Source: Ruegeria lacuscaerulensis (GTDB taxonomy: Bacteria; Pseudomonadota; Alphaproteobacteria; Rhodobacterales; Rhodobacteraceae). From it: DNA of 64,000 nucleotides. The first letter of the stretch is position 1; the number at the start of each line of letters is the position of its first letter. The stretch is taken from assembly GCF_013031245.1 (NCBI RefSeq), contig NZ_WPZL01000013.1, forward strand, positions 44,809-108,808, read 5' to 3'. Below are positions 1-7,516 of this stretch, in pieces. Both the position numbers and the translations under genes were made by a program. A model generated the notes under the pieces. It was given only the letters and a program-made list of their open reading frames with translations. It was not told the origin of the DNA and ran no database searches.

Positions 1-99
1 CGTTGCTTTTGCAGCCTCTTCGGCATGTCCCCAGCTATATCCTGCGCCTCGGGCAGCTCGTTTGGCGGTGGCCTCGACCTCGTTAAGTGAAAAGTTCAT
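1..99 (-). CDS. DUF3726-type protein, N-terminal fragment (runs off the window)
   Basis: Only the first 33 codons are inside the window. The ATG at 99-97 overlaps the stop of the preceding gene as ATGA, so it is translationally coupled and the fourth gene of an operon. The visible start (MNFSLNEVEATAKRAARGAG, then YSWGHAEEAAKA) resembles the conserved N-terminus of DUF3726 proteins, a family of unknown function common in Rhodobacteraceae. The assignment rests on this short stretch and the function is unknown. Confidence 0.55.
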   Translation of the reverse strand, partial: MNFSLNEVEATAKRAARGAGYSWGHAEEAAKAT

Positions 100-1781
100 T
101 CCGCAGGCTCCGGATAGACCCACAAATCTGCCCTGTCTTCTGTCAGTTCTTCGGGGTAGGGGGCGCCGGCATACATGCAGATCCGCACCCAGCGGTCCGA
201 GCGAGGGTCGAAATGCGTTGCGCCAAAAAAGGACAGTTTGGCGCGCAGCATGTCGATAGGCATGACGCTGGCGCTGATCGTGTTGTCGCGAATCTCGCTA
301 TAGGGGGCGACGCGGCCGATCTGCGCACGTCGGATCGTGTGGCGGTGTTCCGGGTGACGCAGCATGAATTCGGCAATTCGCGTGTCGTCTTGCCATTGCG
401 CGAGTGCCGTGTGAGCGGCCGCGGCATCCCGCGCCGGTGCCAGCGGTTGTTCGTAATCGGCAATCGGCTCCTCGAACCGTTCGCCAAGCCGCGGTTCGAG
501 TTTCTCCTCAGAAACATACCAGGCGCGGGCGCAGTTTTTCTCGGTGGTCCAGTCCAGATCCAACGCCCATTCAAAGGTGTTTTGGATCAGGGTGCGTACC
601 TCTACCACTGTCATGGACCCGTCAATGATCTGCGCGTGTGCGTTGCCGTCAGCCATGCAACCGGTCAGCCCATCCACCATGTCGCCAAATGGTTCCAGGA
701 TCAGTGAGGCGAGCAGTTCCTGCCCCTCTTCACTAAGTGCTTCCTCGGACCAGCGTATCAGCCTGTCCCATGGATGGTCTTGTGTCAGATTGTTCTGAGT
801 TAAGTACCCTGAAATAGCCTGAAGATCGGCGTTCAGGGACGAAAGCTTTTCAACCTGGATCGGGTGTTCGGACCGCCACCACGACATCGACAATTTACTG
901 CGGTCAAAGATGTCACGGAACGTCTGGGCCTCGTCTTCCGACGCCGTTGCCAGGGACCGCACGCGCGAGATTGCTTCCTCGCGGGCCATGATCCAGTTGT
1001 TAAACAGGATCGGATGGTTCACGATGAACGGAGCCATGCCCAGCCCGGTGGAGTTGCCGATGCCCAGCCAACGGGCAATGGCGGGATCGAGCTCTGCAGT
1101 GTGGTCGCCACCTTTGGCGCGCGCCATGTGCTGTACGAGATCGCGCACGAAGGTACGGGTCAGGTATACGGACAACATTTCGGCCTGAAACGGGGCGTTC
1201 AATTCCGCCCGGTCACAGGTTTTTTCACGGTCCGCCGCACCGAACTTGCCCGAACCGTAAACGGCAGTGGTGCGCATCAGGTAGCCGACCTGATAAATCT
1301 GATCCAGATCGGGCTGATGGCCAGCAGCGAGGCTGTCGACCACATGCGCCCACAGGCGGACAGAGCGGTTCGCGCGGGAAAGGGACAACTCGCTTTCGCT
1401 GACGCGCCCGGCCTCTTGCAGCGGGACGTTTTGCGAAAGGCGCCGGATGTCCTGCGCCGTCGGGATGCCATCAAACAGGGTAAAGGTTGCATCCCATGCC
1501 TCGGCGATGACCCGGTCCGAGCGTTGCTCGGGTGGCAGGTCATGTGCGAAGGCCACCAGCGAGTAGGCGTGTTCCGGGCCGTGCGCGGTATAGACGGCGT
1601 GGCCTACACCGTTTTCGTCAACGTCAAAGACGGGGCGGGTGAAGGTCCAGCCCTCCTGTGCCATGCGGCGAGTCAGCTGCCGCATAAAGCTGAGCCGGCA
1701 TTGATGCAGCGACCCCAGCCTGGACAGGCGCATCACCTGCGCGGGGTCGCGTCGCGGGATATGAGCGCTGGCTTGGGTCAT
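96..1781 (-). CDS. conserved-looking hypothetical protein, 561 aa
   Basis: I do not recognise this family. The protein is long, with no signal peptide, no membrane segment and no nucleotide-binding motif that I can see. It is rich in Trp, His and charged residues and looks cytoplasmic. The middle has a His/Trp-containing part (IVNHPILFNNWIM), and the C-terminus carries FFGATHFDPRSDRWVRICMY and ends acidic. It starts at an ATG overlapping the stop of the M19-like gene (ATGA) and ends in another ATGA overlap with the DUF3726-type gene, so it is a genuine operon member. Context suggests a role with the aldehyde dehydrogenase and M19-fold protein upstream, but no reaction can be assigned. Confidence 0.8.
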   Translation of the reverse strand: MTQASAHIPRRDPAQVMRLSRLGSLHQCRLSFMRQLTRRMAQEGWTFTRPVFDVDENGVGHAVYTAHGPEHAYSLVAFAHDLPPEQRSDRVIAEAWDATFTLFDGIPTAQDIRRLSQNVPLQEAGRVSESELSLSRANRSVRLWAHVVDSLAAGHQPDLDQIYQVGYLMRTTAVYGSGKFGAADREKTCDRAELNAPFQAEMLSVYLTRTFVRDLVQHMARAKGGDHTAELDPAIARWLGIGNSTGLGMAPFIVNHPILFNNWIMAREEAISRVRSLATASEDEAQTFRDIFDRSKLSMSWWRSEHPIQVEKLSSLNADLQAISGYLTQNNLTQDHPWDRLIRWSEEALSEEGQELLASLILEPFGDMVDGLTGCMADGNAHAQIIDGSMTVVEVRTLIQNTFEWALDLDWTTEKNCARAWYVSEEKLEPRLGERFEEPIADYEQPLAPARDAAAAHTALAQWQDDTRIAEFMLRHPEHRHTIRRAQIGRVAPYSEIRDNTISASVMPIDMLRAKLSFFGATHFDPRSDRWVRICMYAGAPYPEELTEDRADLWVYPEPAE

Positions 1782-2755
1782 GTGGATTGCGGTCCGAAGT
1801 TTTCAGCGAAGAAACGGTACCAGTTTCCCCCCATGATTCCCGAGATTTCCTCGGCGTTCATGCCAACGGCGCGCAAACCGGCTTCGATGTTGCCAAAGTC
1901 ACGGTTGTCCTGGAACCAGCCCGGCATCGGGGGAAAGCCGGGATTGCTTGCGGAGCCTTCGCCAAAGTCAATCTCCTTGGTCCAGCGACCGACGCGCATC
2001 CATTCGACCACGCTGTCTGGCTGGTCCTGACACAGGTCAGTGCCGATCCCCAGATGCTGCGCCCCATATGTGTCGGCCGCGCGGGCGATCATCTCGCAGA
2101 AACTTCCCAGCGTGCAGGCGGATTTGTCCTTCAGGTGATGAGGGTAGACCGAAAAGCCCAGCATCCCACCGTCTTGAGTGACGGCCCGGATCACCTCGTC
2201 TCGCTTGTTGCGCAGCGCAGGGGCCCATTCGTGGGGATTGGCGTGGGTGATGGCGATCGGGCGTTCCGAGATGTTGGCGGCCTCGATGGTCGAGCGGTCC
2301 GCCGAATGGCTCATGTCGACGACAAGGCCGACACGGTTCATCTCTTTGATGACCTGTTTGCCCATGCGGGTGATGCCGGTGTCTTCGTCCTCATAGCAGC
2401 CCGTCGCCAGCAGGGACTGGTTGTTATAAGTCAGTTGCATGAACCGCGCGCCCAGATCGTGTAGGATTTCCACCAGCCCGATATCATCTTCGATGGGCGA
2501 GGGGTTTTGGAAGCCGAAGAATACCGCCGTCCGCCCGGTTTCGCGGGCGATGTCGATATCGCTGGCCCAGCGGCCTTTCATGATCAGATCGGGGTACTGC
2601 TCAAACCAGCGGTTCCACTTTTCAAAGTTCAGGACGGTTTCGCGGAAGTTCTCGTGATACGAGATGGTGACGTGGATCGCATCCACGCCGCCTTCGCGCA
2701 GTTGGCGGAAAATCTTTTCCGACCAGTTGGCGTATTGAAGCCCGTCGATCCGCAT
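1778..2755 (-). CDS. membrane dipeptidase (peptidase M19)-like protein with altered metal site
   Basis: The 325-aa protein follows the M19 (renal dipeptidase) fold pattern: IDG at residues 3-5, MNRVGLVVDMSH around 139-150, ITHANPHEW around 169-177 and GIGTDL around 237-241. The family's zinc ligands are largely missing. The usual HxD after IDG is replaced by LQY, the bridging Glu (family pattern EGG) is replaced by Gln in GFQN (residues 81-84), and the DH pair before the GTDF motif is replaced by EM at 221-222. H150, H171 and D240 are retained. Its ATG shares a base with the aldehyde dehydrogenase stop. It is either a divergent hydrolase or a non-catalytic relative; a standard zinc dipeptidase is unlikely. 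Confidence 0.8.
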   Translation of the reverse strand: MRIDGLQYANWSEKIFRQLREGGVDAIHVTISYHENFRETVLNFEKWNRWFEQYPDLIMKGRWASDIDIARETGRTAVFFGFQNPSPIEDDIGLVEILHDLGARFMQLTYNNQSLLATGCYEDEDTGITRMGKQVIKEMNRVGLVVDMSHSADRSTIEAANISERPIAITHANPHEWAPALRNKRDEVIRAVTQDGGMLGFSVYPHHLKDKSACTLGSFCEMIARAADTYGAQHLGIGTDLCQDQPDSVVEWMRVGRWTKEIDFGEGSASNPGFPPMPGWFQDNRDFGNIEAGLRAVGMNAEEISGIMGGNWYRFFAENFGPQST

Positions 2756-4218
2756 CAGACCGGGGTTCCGGCGCTGATATAGGCGGTTTTGACGGTGGTG
2801 TAGAACTCTGCCGCCGCCTTGCCCTGTTCGCGCGGACCGTAAGAACTGTCACCACGGCCACCGAAGGGCACGTGATAATCGGTGCCCGCCGTCGGCAGGT
2901 TGACGGTAACAACCCCGGTGCGCGCATTGCGGCGGAAATGGGTCGCGCGGGCGAGACTCTGTGTGACGATGCCCGAGGTCAGGCCGAAATTGGTGTCGTT
3001 GACCACGCTCAGCGCCTCATCATAGCTGCCAACCTTGATGACGCTGGTCAGCGGCGCGAACATCTCTTCGCGGTTGATGCGCATATTGTTGTTGGTGTTC
3101 AGGAACACGCCCGGGGACATGTAGAACCCGTCATGCGGCATCTCGAGCCGCTGGCCGCCACAGGCCAGTTCAGCGCCTTCGGATTTGCCCAGATCGACAT
3201 AGGCCAGGTTTTCCTGCAATTGCTGTTGGCTGACCACCGGCCCCATCTGGGTGCCATCCTCCAGCGCGTGCCCGACCTTCATCGCCTGCGCACCGGCTAC
3301 GAGTTTTTCCACAAACGCATCATGCACCCCGGCATGGACGACCAGTCGCGACGACGCCGTACATTTCTGCCCGGTGCCACCGAACGCGCCACCAAGGGCC
3401 AGTGTCACCGCCAGATCCAGATCGGCGTCGTCCATCACGGCCAGCGCGTTTTTCGACCCCATTTCCATCTGAACCTTGGTCAGATTCTGGATCGCGGCGG
3501 CGGCGATGCCTTTGCCCACCGGAACCGACCCGGTGAAGGAAATTGCATTGATCTTGGGGCTCTCCACAAGGCGTTGACCAATCGACCGGCCCGAGCCCAT
3601 GACGAGGCTGAAGAGGCCCTTGGGAATGTCCTGCCGTTCGATGATCTCGGTCAGGGCAACGGCAGAGGCCGGGGTGATGTTCGCGGGTTTCCAAACAACC
3701 GCGTTGCCGTAGCACAGTGCCGGAGCGATCTTCCACGAAGCGGTGGCCGTCGGGAAGTTCCACGGGCTGATGATCGCCACCACGCCCACGGCCTCGCGCC
3801 GCACGTCGATCTCGACGCCGGGCCGAACGCTGTCGGCATTCTCACCGATCTGGCGCAGACACTCGGCGGCGTAATAGGTAAAGAACTGACCAGCGCGGTA
3901 GACCTCGCCTTTACCTTCGGCCTGCGGTTTGCCCTCTTCGCGGGACAGCAATGTGCCCAGCTCTTCGGCGCGGGACATCAATTCGTTGCCGATGTTCATC
4001 AGAACGGCTTGTTTGCGCTCGGGGCCATAGGCCGCCCATTCGGCTTGTGCAACGCTCGCCTGATCCAATGTCGCATCCAGCTGATCTGCGCTGGCCTGAG
4101 TGAAAAGGCCGACCAGATCGCTCAGGTCCGACGGGTTGCGGTTTTCAATCTCGGCCTCGCCTGCCAGCCATTCGCCAGCGATCAGGTTCAATTTGGTCAC
4201 GATACGCCCCAGAGTCAT
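2755..4218 (-). CDS. NAD(P)-dependent aldehyde dehydrogenase
   Basis: ALDH superfamily member (about 487 aa) oxidising an aldehyde to the acid. It shows the cofactor-binding ISPWNFP segment, the substrate-site FTGSVPVGK, the general-base region QMEMGSKNA, the catalytic cysteine in GGTGQKCTASSR and the C-terminal PFGGRGDSSYGPREQG. Overall it is closest in feel to 2-oxoglutarate-semialdehyde dehydrogenases, but the substrate is not determined. The start is uncertain: the ATG at 4218 gives a normal N-terminus (LNLIAGEWL follows), and an in-frame TTG at 4269 would add 17 residues. Neither has a clear Shine-Dalgarno. It is the first gene of the four-gene minus-strand operon, divergent from a LysR regulator. 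Confidence 0.88.
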   Translation of the reverse strand: MTLGRIVTKLNLIAGEWLAGEAEIENRNPSDLSDLVGLFTQASADQLDATLDQASVAQAEWAAYGPERKQAVLMNIGNELMSRAEELGTLLSREEGKPQAEGKGEVYRAGQFFTYYAAECLRQIGENADSVRPGVEIDVRREAVGVVAIISPWNFPTATASWKIAPALCYGNAVVWKPANITPASAVALTEIIERQDIPKGLFSLVMGSGRSIGQRLVESPKINAISFTGSVPVGKGIAAAAIQNLTKVQMEMGSKNALAVMDDADLDLAVTLALGGAFGGTGQKCTASSRLVVHAGVHDAFVEKLVAGAQAMKVGHALEDGTQMGPVVSQQQLQENLAYVDLGKSEGAELACGGQRLEMPHDGFYMSPGVFLNTNNNMRINREEMFAPLTSVIKVGSYDEALSVVNDTNFGLTSGIVTQSLARATHFRRNARTGVVTVNLPTAGTDYHVPFGGRGDSSYGPREQGKAAAEFYTTVKTAYISAGTPV

Positions 4219-4301
4219 GGATTTGTCCGGGGCAGGATGGAATCTTTCTGCGATATCAGTCAAACTCAAACTAATTAAGTAAATTTCAGGAAAATTGAAG
4301 T

Positions 4302-5174
4302 ATGGCTATCAAGATCGAAACGCTGCGATGCTTTTGCACGGTTGCCCAAACCGGCAATCTGGTTGAGGCCGCCGACAGGCTGGGGCGGACGCAATCCGCT
4401 GTTTCCATGACCCTGAAGCAGTTTGAGGACCATCTGGGTAAAAAACTGTTCGAGGGTGAGAGGAAAAACCGACTGTCTCATTTGGGGCAACAAGTGTTTG
4501 AGATCGCCCTGAAACAAGTGCGCCAGTTCGATCAGTCCGTTCTGAACATTGAGGCGGCGGCGAATGCTGAGCACGGCCTGCTGCGGATCGTGTCCGTACC
4601 TTCGGTTGCCGCACTCGTGTTTCCGAAAGTACTGGCACATATGACGCGCCGCTTTCCCGGCCTAAAGATCGAACTGCGCGACACCGACACGCAGCAGGTT
4701 CTGGATGCGCTTGTAGAAGGTAAAGCGGATATCGGGCTCGCTTCGGGACACCACGCGTTGAATGGCGTCAGGGCCATTCCTTTGTTTGAAGACCGGTTCG
4801 GCCTGGTCTGTGCTTCAGAGCACCACCTGATTACCCGTCCCGCAGCACCAACGCTTGAGGATGTTGGAGAGGTTCCTTTCATTCGCAACGCGCTCTGCGA
4901 CCTCATACAGTCCCCGCGATTTCATGAGACCATCGCTGCGGCTGACGTTACCGTCCATAATACGCATTCCTTGATTACGATGGTGCGGACAGGCGATTGG
5001 GTAACCGTTCTGCCGCAAACAGTTGCCGAGTTTATCCCCGAGGCAACCGCTTTTCGACCTATTGCCGATCTCACGGACCGGCGGCAGGTCTATCTCTATG
5101 TCAGTGAGAGATCCCGATTCCAGTCCCTCGCTGATGAGGCCGCCGAATATATTCTGGCAAATGGCCATGAATAA
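4302..5174 (+). CDS. LysR-family transcriptional regulator
   Basis: A 290-aa regulator with the LysR N-terminal winged helix (LRCFCTVAQTGNLVEAADRL, then GRTQSAVSMTLKQFEDHLG) and a substrate-binding-like effector domain from about residue 90. It is divergent from the aldehyde dehydrogenase operon across a short gap (about 80 bp from the chosen ALDH start), the classical arrangement for a LysR protein controlling its neighbour. That control is inferred; the effector is unknown. Confidence 0.9.
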   Translation: MAIKIETLRCFCTVAQTGNLVEAADRLGRTQSAVSMTLKQFEDHLGKKLFEGERKNRLSHLGQQVFEIALKQVRQFDQSVLNIEAAANAEHGLLRIVSVPSVAALVFPKVLAHMTRRFPGLKIELRDTDTQQVLDALVEGKADIGLASGHHALNGVRAIPLFEDRFGLVCASEHHLITRPAAPTLEDVGEVPFIRNALCDLIQSPRFHETIAAADVTVHNTHSLITMVRTGDWVTVLPQTVAEFIPEATAFRPIADLTDRRQVYLYVSERSRFQSLADEAAEYILANGHE

Positions 5175-5450
5175 TAGATCAACCAGGCCTTTTCTCTGCA
5201 TGTGAAATCGGCCTCGAATCGCAAAAAGCAGAAACAAAATTACGATAATTTCGCATATTTGATTTGGTTCTTATGTAATTCTTGATGGGCAGCGTGCTCG
5301 CATGTTTGAGTTTTCTGGTCGGTCGGGCCTGTCGAGCCGCTGACCAATAAACCGGGAGGCACCGGCTTCCCGACATTGTTTGAAAGGTGCTCCGCTACCC
5401 CCTGCGGTAAGAAGAATGCGCACCACAAACACCCAACATGGAGTTGCCAA
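5175..5450. other. non-coding leader between LysR and the betaine-type ABC operon
   Basis: The first part (about 5231-5285) is AT-rich and is the likely promoter area for the downstream transporter, although I could not fix convincing -35/-10 boxes. About 165 bp of GC-richer sequence follows, consistent with a long 5' untranslated region. It contains an imperfect hairpin with CGGGA/TCCCG arms near 5352-5374. I recognise no riboswitch family. Confidence 0.4.
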
Positions 5451-6401
5451 ATGAAAAAACTAGCCACGTTACTGGGAGGCGCGTCCGCTGTGGTCGCCGG
5501 GCCAGCCCTTGCTGCAGATATCGTGATCGGAGTGCCAAACTGGCCATCAGTGAATGCCACTGCTCATATTTTGAAAGTTGCGATTGAGCAGAATCTCGGT
5601 CTTGAAGTTGAGTTGCAGAATGGGACCAATCCGATCGTGTTTGAAGCGATGGATTCCGGTGCCATGCATGTGCATCCCGAGGTTTGGATGCCAAACCAGC
5701 AGAACTTGCACGACACATACGTGAAAGATAAGGGTACCGTTGCGATCAACCCCAACGGCGTCGAAGCGTTTCAGGGCATGTGCGTAGATAAGGCGACCGC
5801 CGAAGCCCATGGTATTACTTCTATCGAAGACCTGACCAATCCGGACAACGCGGCGTTGTTTGACAGCAACGGGGACGGGCAGGGTGAACTGTGGATCGGT
5901 GCGCCTGGGTGGGCCTCGACCAATGTCGAAAAGATCCGCGCGAAGTCCTATGGCTATGACCAGGTTTTTGAACTGACGGAAATTGACGAGACGGTGGCTT
6001 ATGCGAACCTCGATAACGCGATCAAAGCCGGTGAGCCTTGGGTCGGGTTCTGCTACACGCCGCATTACGTGTTTGCTCTGCATGACATGCAGATTCTCGA
6101 AGAACCGGCCTATGACGCGTCCAAATGGAACGTTCTGCAGCCCACGGACGATCCGGACTGGCTGGAGAAATCAGAAGCCGGCGTTGCCTGGGACCTTGCC
6201 TATCTGCACCTTCATTACGCCAAGTCGCTCGAAGACGAATTCCCTGAAGTGGCTACTCTGCTGTCCAACATGAAGCTGGATACTGACACGGTGTCGGCCA
6301 TGACCTTTGCGCTTGTGATCGAAGGCAAAGAACCGGCGGCTTACGCCGAGGAATGGGTCGGTGCGAACGAAGATGCCGTTCTGGGTTGGATGTCCGAGTG
6401 A
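5451..6401 (+). CDS. proX: glycine betaine/proline-type ABC transporter, periplasmic substrate-binding protein
   Basis: OpuAC/ProX-like binding protein of 316 aa with a clear signal peptide (MKKLATLLGGASAVVAGPALAA, cleavage after residue 21 or 22). The mature protein has Trp/Tyr/Phe-rich patches (VPNWPSVNA, PEVWMPNQ, WVGFCYTPHYVF) of the sort that form aromatic cages for quaternary ammonium groups. GGAG seven bases before the ATG fixes the start. It is followed directly by the ATPase and permease genes. The ligand is probably glycine betaine or a related betaine, given the methyltransferase and demethylating flavoprotein downstream; the exact ligand is inferred. Confidence 0.88.
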   Translation: MKKLATLLGGASAVVAGPALAADIVIGVPNWPSVNATAHILKVAIEQNLGLEVELQNGTNPIVFEAMDSGAMHVHPEVWMPNQQNLHDTYVKDKGTVAINPNGVEAFQGMCVDKATAEAHGITSIEDLTNPDNAALFDSNGDGQGELWIGAPGWASTNVEKIRAKSYGYDQVFELTEIDETVAYANLDNAIKAGEPWVGFCYTPHYVFALHDMQILEEPAYDASKWNVLQPTDDPDWLEKSEAGVAWDLAYLHLHYAKSLEDEFPEVATLLSNMKLDTDTVSAMTFALVIEGKEPAAYAEEWVGANEDAVLGWMSE

Positions 6402-6430
6402 TTGACGTCGACCGGAACTGAAACATGGAC

Positions 6431-6465
6431 AGGCCGTCGGGATCGCCCGGCGGCCTGTTTTGCTT
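6431..6465 (+). terminator. hairpin with U-rich tail between proX and the ATPase gene
   Basis: AGGCCG-T-CGGG pairs with CCCG-G-CGGCCT around the tetraloop ATCG, giving an 11-pair stem that includes one U-G wobble. GTTTTGCTT follows. It lies inside the operon, so it probably acts as a partial terminator or 3'-end stabiliser that keeps binding-protein mRNA more abundant than the permease mRNA. Confidence 0.7.
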
Positions 6466-6478
6466 CAAAGGGACAAAC

Positions 6479-7516
6479 ATGACCGAAACAGTCGTTAAAC
6501 TGACGGATGTCTGGAAGATCTTTGGCGCACGGGCCGAAGAAGCAATGGCCGCCGTCCGGAGTGAAGGCATAGGCAAGCCTGAAGTACTTGAAAGATTCCA
6601 TTGCGTGGTCGGCGTGCAGGGCGCGTCCTTCGAAGTACCGCGGGGCGAGATTTTCTGCATCATGGGCTTGTCGGGCTCAGGGAAATCGACGCTGGTGCGA
6701 CACGTCAACCGCCTGATCGAACCGACTGCGGGCAAGATCGAAATTCTGGGGCATGATGTGTCCAAGATTTCCGAAGCCGAGCTTCGTCGTATACGGGCGC
6801 AGCAAATCGGGATGGTGTTTCAGCATATGGCGCTGATGCCGCACCGTTCGGTCCGCGATAACGTGGCCTATCCACTTGAAATTCGCAAAGTGTCCAAATC
6901 CAAGCGCTGGGCCGTATCCGACCACGCATTGGGGCTGGTGGATCTGACAGGATATGAGGATCGCCTGCCGAAGGAACTGTCCGGTGGTATGCAGCAGCGG
7001 GTCGGGATTGCCCGAGCACTGGCATCTGACCCTGAGATTCTCTTGATGGACGAGCCGTTCTCGGCACTTGATCCACTGATCCGGCTACAGTTGCAGGATC
7101 AGTTCAAGGCTCTGGTGGCGCAGCTGCAAAAGACCACGTTGTTCATCACTCATGACCTCGATGAAGCCATCCGCATCGGCCACCGCATCGCCATCATGAA
7201 GGACGGCGTGATCGTGCAGATAGGTACGCCCGAAGACATCGTCATGAACCCGGCCGACGACTATGTGCGCGAGTTTGTGCAGGGCATTTCCAAGCTCAAA
7301 CTGGTCAAGGCGCATTCGATCATGGAGCCGATCGAAAGTTACTCCGGCCCGACCGATGGTGCTCCGCGCGCGGATGAGGGGGCCGATCTGGATCAGTTGA
7401 TCGACCTTGCCGTGAACACGGAAATGCCCGTCATCATCACAGATTCAGGCAGTGATGTCGGGGTTGTCACAAAGCCGCGCCTGCTGCGCGGTATTCAGGG
7501 GGGCAAAAATGACTGA
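6479..7516 (+). CDS. proV: betaine/proline-type ABC transporter ATP-binding protein
   Basis: ProV/OpuAA-like ATPase of about 345 aa. It shows Walker A GLSGSGKST, Q-loop FQHMALMP, signature LSGGMQQRVG, Walker B ILLMDEP and the switch His in LFITHDLDEA. After the nucleotide-binding domain comes a regulatory tail (about residue 270 on) that ends in a CBS-like segment (MPVIITDSG..VGVVTKPRLLRGI). The start at 6479 has an AAAGGGA Shine-Dalgarno. Its end overlaps the permease start by 8 bp. Confidence 0.92.
   Translation: MTETVVKLTDVWKIFGARAEEAMAAVRSEGIGKPEVLERFHCVVGVQGASFEVPRGEIFCIMGLSGSGKSTLVRHVNRLIEPTAGKIEILGHDVSKISEAELRRIRAQQIGMVFQHMALMPHRSVRDNVAYPLEIRKVSKSKRWAVSDHALGLVDLTGYEDRLPKELSGGMQQRVGIARALASDPEILLMDEPFSALDPLIRLQLQDQFKALVAQLQKTTLFITHDLDEAIRIGHRIAIMKDGVIVQIGTPEDIVMNPADDYVREFVQGISKLKLVKAHSIMEPIESYSGPTDGAPRADEGADLDQLIDLAVNTEMPVIITDSGSDVGVVTKPRLLRGIQGGKND

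Noticed and set aside
864..2030. Long plus-strand open frame of 388 codons
   Set aside because: Antisense to the 561-aa and M19-like genes, which have coupled starts, family motifs and natural composition; the antisense product shows no family features.
2872..4278. Long plus-strand open frame of 468 codons
   Set aside because: Exactly antisense to the aldehyde dehydrogenase, whose motifs are clear; high-GC codon bias leaves long open frames on the opposite strand.
5286..5450. Riboswitch in the betaine importer leader
   Set aside because: Some folding potential, but no consensus of any riboswitch class I know could be matched.
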